Origin: Crotophaga sulcirostris
Taxonomy: Eukaryota; Chordata; Aves; Cuculiformes; Crotophagidae
Direction: 5' to 3'
Length of the DNA stretch: 64,000 nt
NCBI GenBank assembly: GCA_013397455.1
Contig: VYZB01000327.1
Location: forward strand, 165,824 to 229,823
A model generated the notes under the pieces. It was not told the origin of the DNA. It worked only from the letters and a program-made list of their open reading frames with translations, and ran no database searches. Position numbers and translations under genes: made by a program. Shown piece by piece: positions 60,754 through 64,000 of the stretch (positions within the stretch are counted from its first letter, which is position 1; every line of letters begins with the position of its first letter).

Positions 60754-61466
60754 ATCATAGAATCATAGAACCATAGAATGACCTGAGTTGGAAGGGACCC
60801 ACAAGGATCATCAAGTCCAACTCCTACCCGTGCACAGGACACCCCAAACACTCACACCATGTGTCTGGTCTGAGGGCATTATCCAAATGCTTCTTGAGTA
60901 TTGTCAGTCTTTGTGCCATGACTGCTTCCCTGGGGAGCCGTTCCAGTGTTCCACCACCCTCTGAGTGAAAAATCTATTCCTAATATTCAACTGAAAACTC
61001 CCCTGACACATCTTCCTGCCATTACCTCAAGTCCTATCACTGGTCACCAGAGAGAAGAGGAGAAGAGGTCAGCACCTGCTCCTCCTCCTTCTCTTGTGAG
61101 GAAGCAGCAAACTGCTATGGGGTTCCCCCTCAACCTCCTCTTCTCCAGGCTGAGCAGACCAAATGCTTTCAACCTCTCCTCATATGATTTCTCCTTGAGA
61201 CCCTTCACCAGCTTTGTGGCCTCCTCTGGACACTCTCCAGTAGTTTTATGTCCTTTTTATACTGTGGAGCCCAAAACTGCACACAATACCCAAGGTGGGA
61301 CCACACCAGTGCAGAGTAGAGCGCGACAACGACCCCCTTGACCGGATGGCAATGCTGTGCTTGATGCACACCAGGAAACAGTTGGCCCTCTGGGTTGCCA
61401 GTTCTCTGGGAATAATACTCAGAGCACTGGTTGTCATTAGTGAACTTGCCATACACCACTCACACT
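60754..61466 (-). mobile_element. CR1 LINE, 3' end and end of ORF2
   Basis: In + orientation it opens ATCATAGAATCATAGAACCA and GAGTTGGAAGGGACCCACAA, then CCCTGGGGAGCC, CCTATCACTGGTCACCAGAG and CTCCTCTTCTCCAGG-type blocks, up to GAACTTGCCATACACCA. The GGACCCACAAGGATCATCAA terminus distinguishes it from the copies ending GACCTTAAAGATCATCTAG, so a third CR1 subfamily is present. A + strand frame (60946-61341) is antisense and meaningless; the sense frame (minus 61205-61459, from [15 protein letters not shown]) is the tail of the reverse transcriptase. Confidence 0.93.
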
Positions 61467-63198
61467 TGAATATACAGAAATATCACTCTTACTTTCTGAT
61501 TCCTTCTTAGGAAGGTCAATGTCTCCTTGCAGGCATGCAAGGATCTCCTAAAGTTGCACACGCATATTAGAACCAGTATTAGGACCTAGTACTAATCTTT
61601 GTGAAATTCACAGTGCTGAAAGGAAAGTTTGAATAGGAACAGTGAAGTGATGTTCTACTGCTCTTATTTTCAGATTTTATTTGCAACTCTTTATGTTTTA
61701 CATGTTAAAACGGAGTCATCATGACCGATTTGCCAGAACACCTACTTTATTCATTCTTAGATGAAGAGGAATAAAGATGGGAAAAATAAATCAAACAAGA
61801 AGAGAAATAATAGTATATTGGGTCCAGATGTTAAGGTGTTGGCAGTGGGGGGTTGCAGAGGTGGCCTCTTTTAGGAGAGGTGTTGGGAAAGAAAGAGTGA
61901 AATTGAACTTGGGAAGATGGGAGAGGAAAGCTGTTATTATGTGTCCCTTTGTTTCTCCCTAATCAAATATATTGTAATTAAAAGTAAAGCATTTTCACGA
62001 AGTGGCGTCTGTTTTGCCAGTAAGGGTAAAGGTAAGCAATCTCCCTGTCTTTATGTCAACACATGACTTTTCCTGTCCTGTTTTCTCCTCCTACCACGCT
62101 GAAGGGAGGAAAGGAAGGAATGGCTAGGTGGAAATTTGACTGTTAGACAAGGCTAACTCACTACAAACAGTTAAAACGTCTTTGTTTTCTTCTGTGTAAA
62201 ATTATATGTCAGTTGTGAAATCCCTGTACATTAACCAATATATAGCAATTAATGACTACACCTTTTTTTCATCAAATTTACCTATCATTTAAAACAATGT
62301 TATTTAAATATACATTTTCTGCTCTACTGAAATATTTCTAAATATAGTTTTACTTTTTAGAGTAAAAATAATAATAAAGATGATAATGAAATGTTACATC
62401 ATTTATTTGATTCAACTGTTGCTTGAAGAACATGCTTTGCACTTCACAAACATAAGTAGGAACAATATAACAATTAATAACAATAGCAGTATATCAGTGA
62501 AATTAGTTTGGAACAGGTTTTAATGAACTAAAAAGTAGGAGTCTGGATTACGCAAGTCACTTTCGGGTGTCCACATAGTTTATAGAGAAAGTTAAGCATC
62601 TTTCAAAGGTAATTCAACCCACTCTAAATGACTTGCATAAGACATCCACCTTTTGGCAGCTTAAGTCAAGTGAGATTAACCCTCCCATTCCCAAATGAGA
62701 CTTTTCCAAAGATAAGCACTACATGAACACCAATAGTAATATTTCATAATCAATATTCTGCTAAATTCATATTCTCTTGAGTAGAAATAAATGCTTGAAA
62801 GAAATGCTACAATGCAGTTAGCAAAAGGAGAGGAGACAGATAAAAGTGATGATACGTATTTGTTATTAAAATAGTCCATGATTATGGATAGTTCTCTTAT
62901 AAACAGACATAATAAGCATATGTTCTTCTGTTGTGTTAGGTGTCAGAGATGCGCTGCACAGTACTGAGTGCTGAGGATTATGTTACATCTCTCAGCATGT
63001 TGCAGATTAGATTGAATGATTTGGGTTTTTTGTTTGATTTTTTTTTTCACTTTTTGCAATGAATCAAAGACAAATGAAAAGGTTGGAGCTGGAGCCAGGG
63101 CTGGGTGCATGTATGTAAAGCAGAGACATTAAATATCTTGCTGAGATGAAAAATTCAGGACAGAAGAGCTCCTTGAAGATTTTTCTCTAGGATACTGT

Positions 63199-63272
63199 GA
63201 CATCTCCTGTATTCCCAAACTACCCCAGATAGACCAGGATAAGTGGGACATCTTCTGTATTCCTCAGTTACC
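63199..63272. repeat. 26-bp direct repeat, 48 bp apart
   Basis: GACATCTCCTGTATTCCCAA at 63199 recurs as GACATCTTCTGTATTCCTCA at 63247, and both are followed by a TACC. This is two copies of a diverged unit about 48 bp long. Confidence 0.7.
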
Positions 63273-63963
63273 TTGAACAATCAAACATTATTTATAACTT
63301 TTCCCCATTATAGGTAGATCTAACAAATTATCTGAAAATTGAACATGTACAAAATATAGACTGAAAACTCAACTGTCCCAATAAAATTTTTAAAACCTGA
63401 ATAAGTATGCATTATAATGAAACTTTAAACAGCTGGGGATGGGGGCATATTTAATACAATTTTTATGTAAAACTAAATGAGGTATTAACTGAGGCATCTT
63501 ATGTGACAAACATCCTAGCTCTGTGAATGTAATTCATGCACTTACTCCTCATTTTCCCTACCTATTTATTTTCAGTCTTGATGCTTAAGAAGAATGTCTG
63601 CTTCCCTGTGTACCTCCAGTACATTCTTCAAGGTAACTGGCTTTCAGGTGGGCGTACAAGGGCTCAGTTCATCTCATCTTAAAATAGATAGCTAAAATAG
63701 GCCAAATTAAATGGAAGGCTAAACTGCCAAGGGGATTTCTATACTGTAGGATAGCAGAGTTCAGTGAGTTGAATCCCACCTCTGATGTACTATTTTTGGG
63801 GTGTTCTGTAGTTTATAGAAGTATGCAATTACCAGTGTGCACACGTGTCTCTATACGCACTAAAGGACTCTTTGTCAAGTTCGTTGCTGTGTCTCTCCCT
63901 CTTAACTAAAAATATAAGAGAAATTTAGGTTATCAAACAAAAGGGGCACATATATAATTAAAG

Positions 63964-63985
63964 TAAGTAAATAAATAAATAAAAA
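63964..63985. repeat. (TAAA)n microsatellite
   Basis: About four TAAA units followed by an A-run. Confidence 0.85.
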
Positions 63986-64000
63986 ATTTCTTTACCTGAA

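Larger units (their letters stand above)
61467..64000. other. AT-rich, nothing recognised
   Basis: No gene or transposon family is recognised to the end of the window. Donor-like GTAAG motifs near 62033 lack a matching exon. Confidence 0.5.

Noticed and set aside
60946..61341. 131-codon + strand frame
   Set aside because: It is antisense to the CR1 at 60754-61466 and therefore a shadow frame.

Overview
This window reads as vertebrate nuclear DNA, and the repeats point to a bird. It is AT-rich and poor in CpG, every frame is closed within a few dozen codons outside transposons, and no complete host gene, tRNA, rRNA, operon or CRISPR array is visible. The recognisable content is avian: CR1 LINE fragments ending in the family's 3' octamer tails (ATTCTATG, or ATACTGTG in one subfamily), and long terminal repeats of an avian endogenous retrovirus whose primer-binding site resembles the tRNA-Lys class. 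The best description is an intergenic or large-intron stretch of a bird genome.

Layout. 1-36 kb is mostly unique AT-rich sequence with three short CR1 pieces (2966-3230, 7676-7919, 13564-13627), an unusually long 141-bp near-perfect hairpin at 5881-6021, and scattered microsatellites. Several exon-like segments have good splice signals. Three of them on the + strand (4496-4642, 13783-13913, 35666-35744) have compatible reading phases. They could be exons of a host gene spanning the window, but this is an inference and the product is not recognised.

36.4-47.5 kb is a CR1-rich zone. Copies at 36423-37479 (with a 280-codon open reverse-transcriptase remnant), 39726-40662, 43495-44557 and 45952-47522 lie on the + strand. 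Two minus-strand scraps at 44612-44915 lie head-to-head with the third copy and are in scrambled order.

49.8-52.7 kb is a compact, decayed, minus-strand endogenous retrovirus. It has a 5' LTR at 51937-52680, a Lys-type primer-binding site, a short membrane-protein-like ORF, an array of about eleven 49-bp tandem units, a 154-bp tandem duplication, a polypurine tract and a 3' LTR at 49823-50389. No gag, pol or env is recognisable in its 1.5-kb interior, so it looks non-autonomous. A truncated solo LTR of the same family lies at 57204-57736. Further CR1 3' ends lie at 56344-56510, 56875-56962 and 60754-61466.

No set of genes here forms a pathway. The most unusual items are the 5881-6021 hairpin, the repeat-bearing non-autonomous retrovirus-like element, and the possible phase-compatible exon chain.
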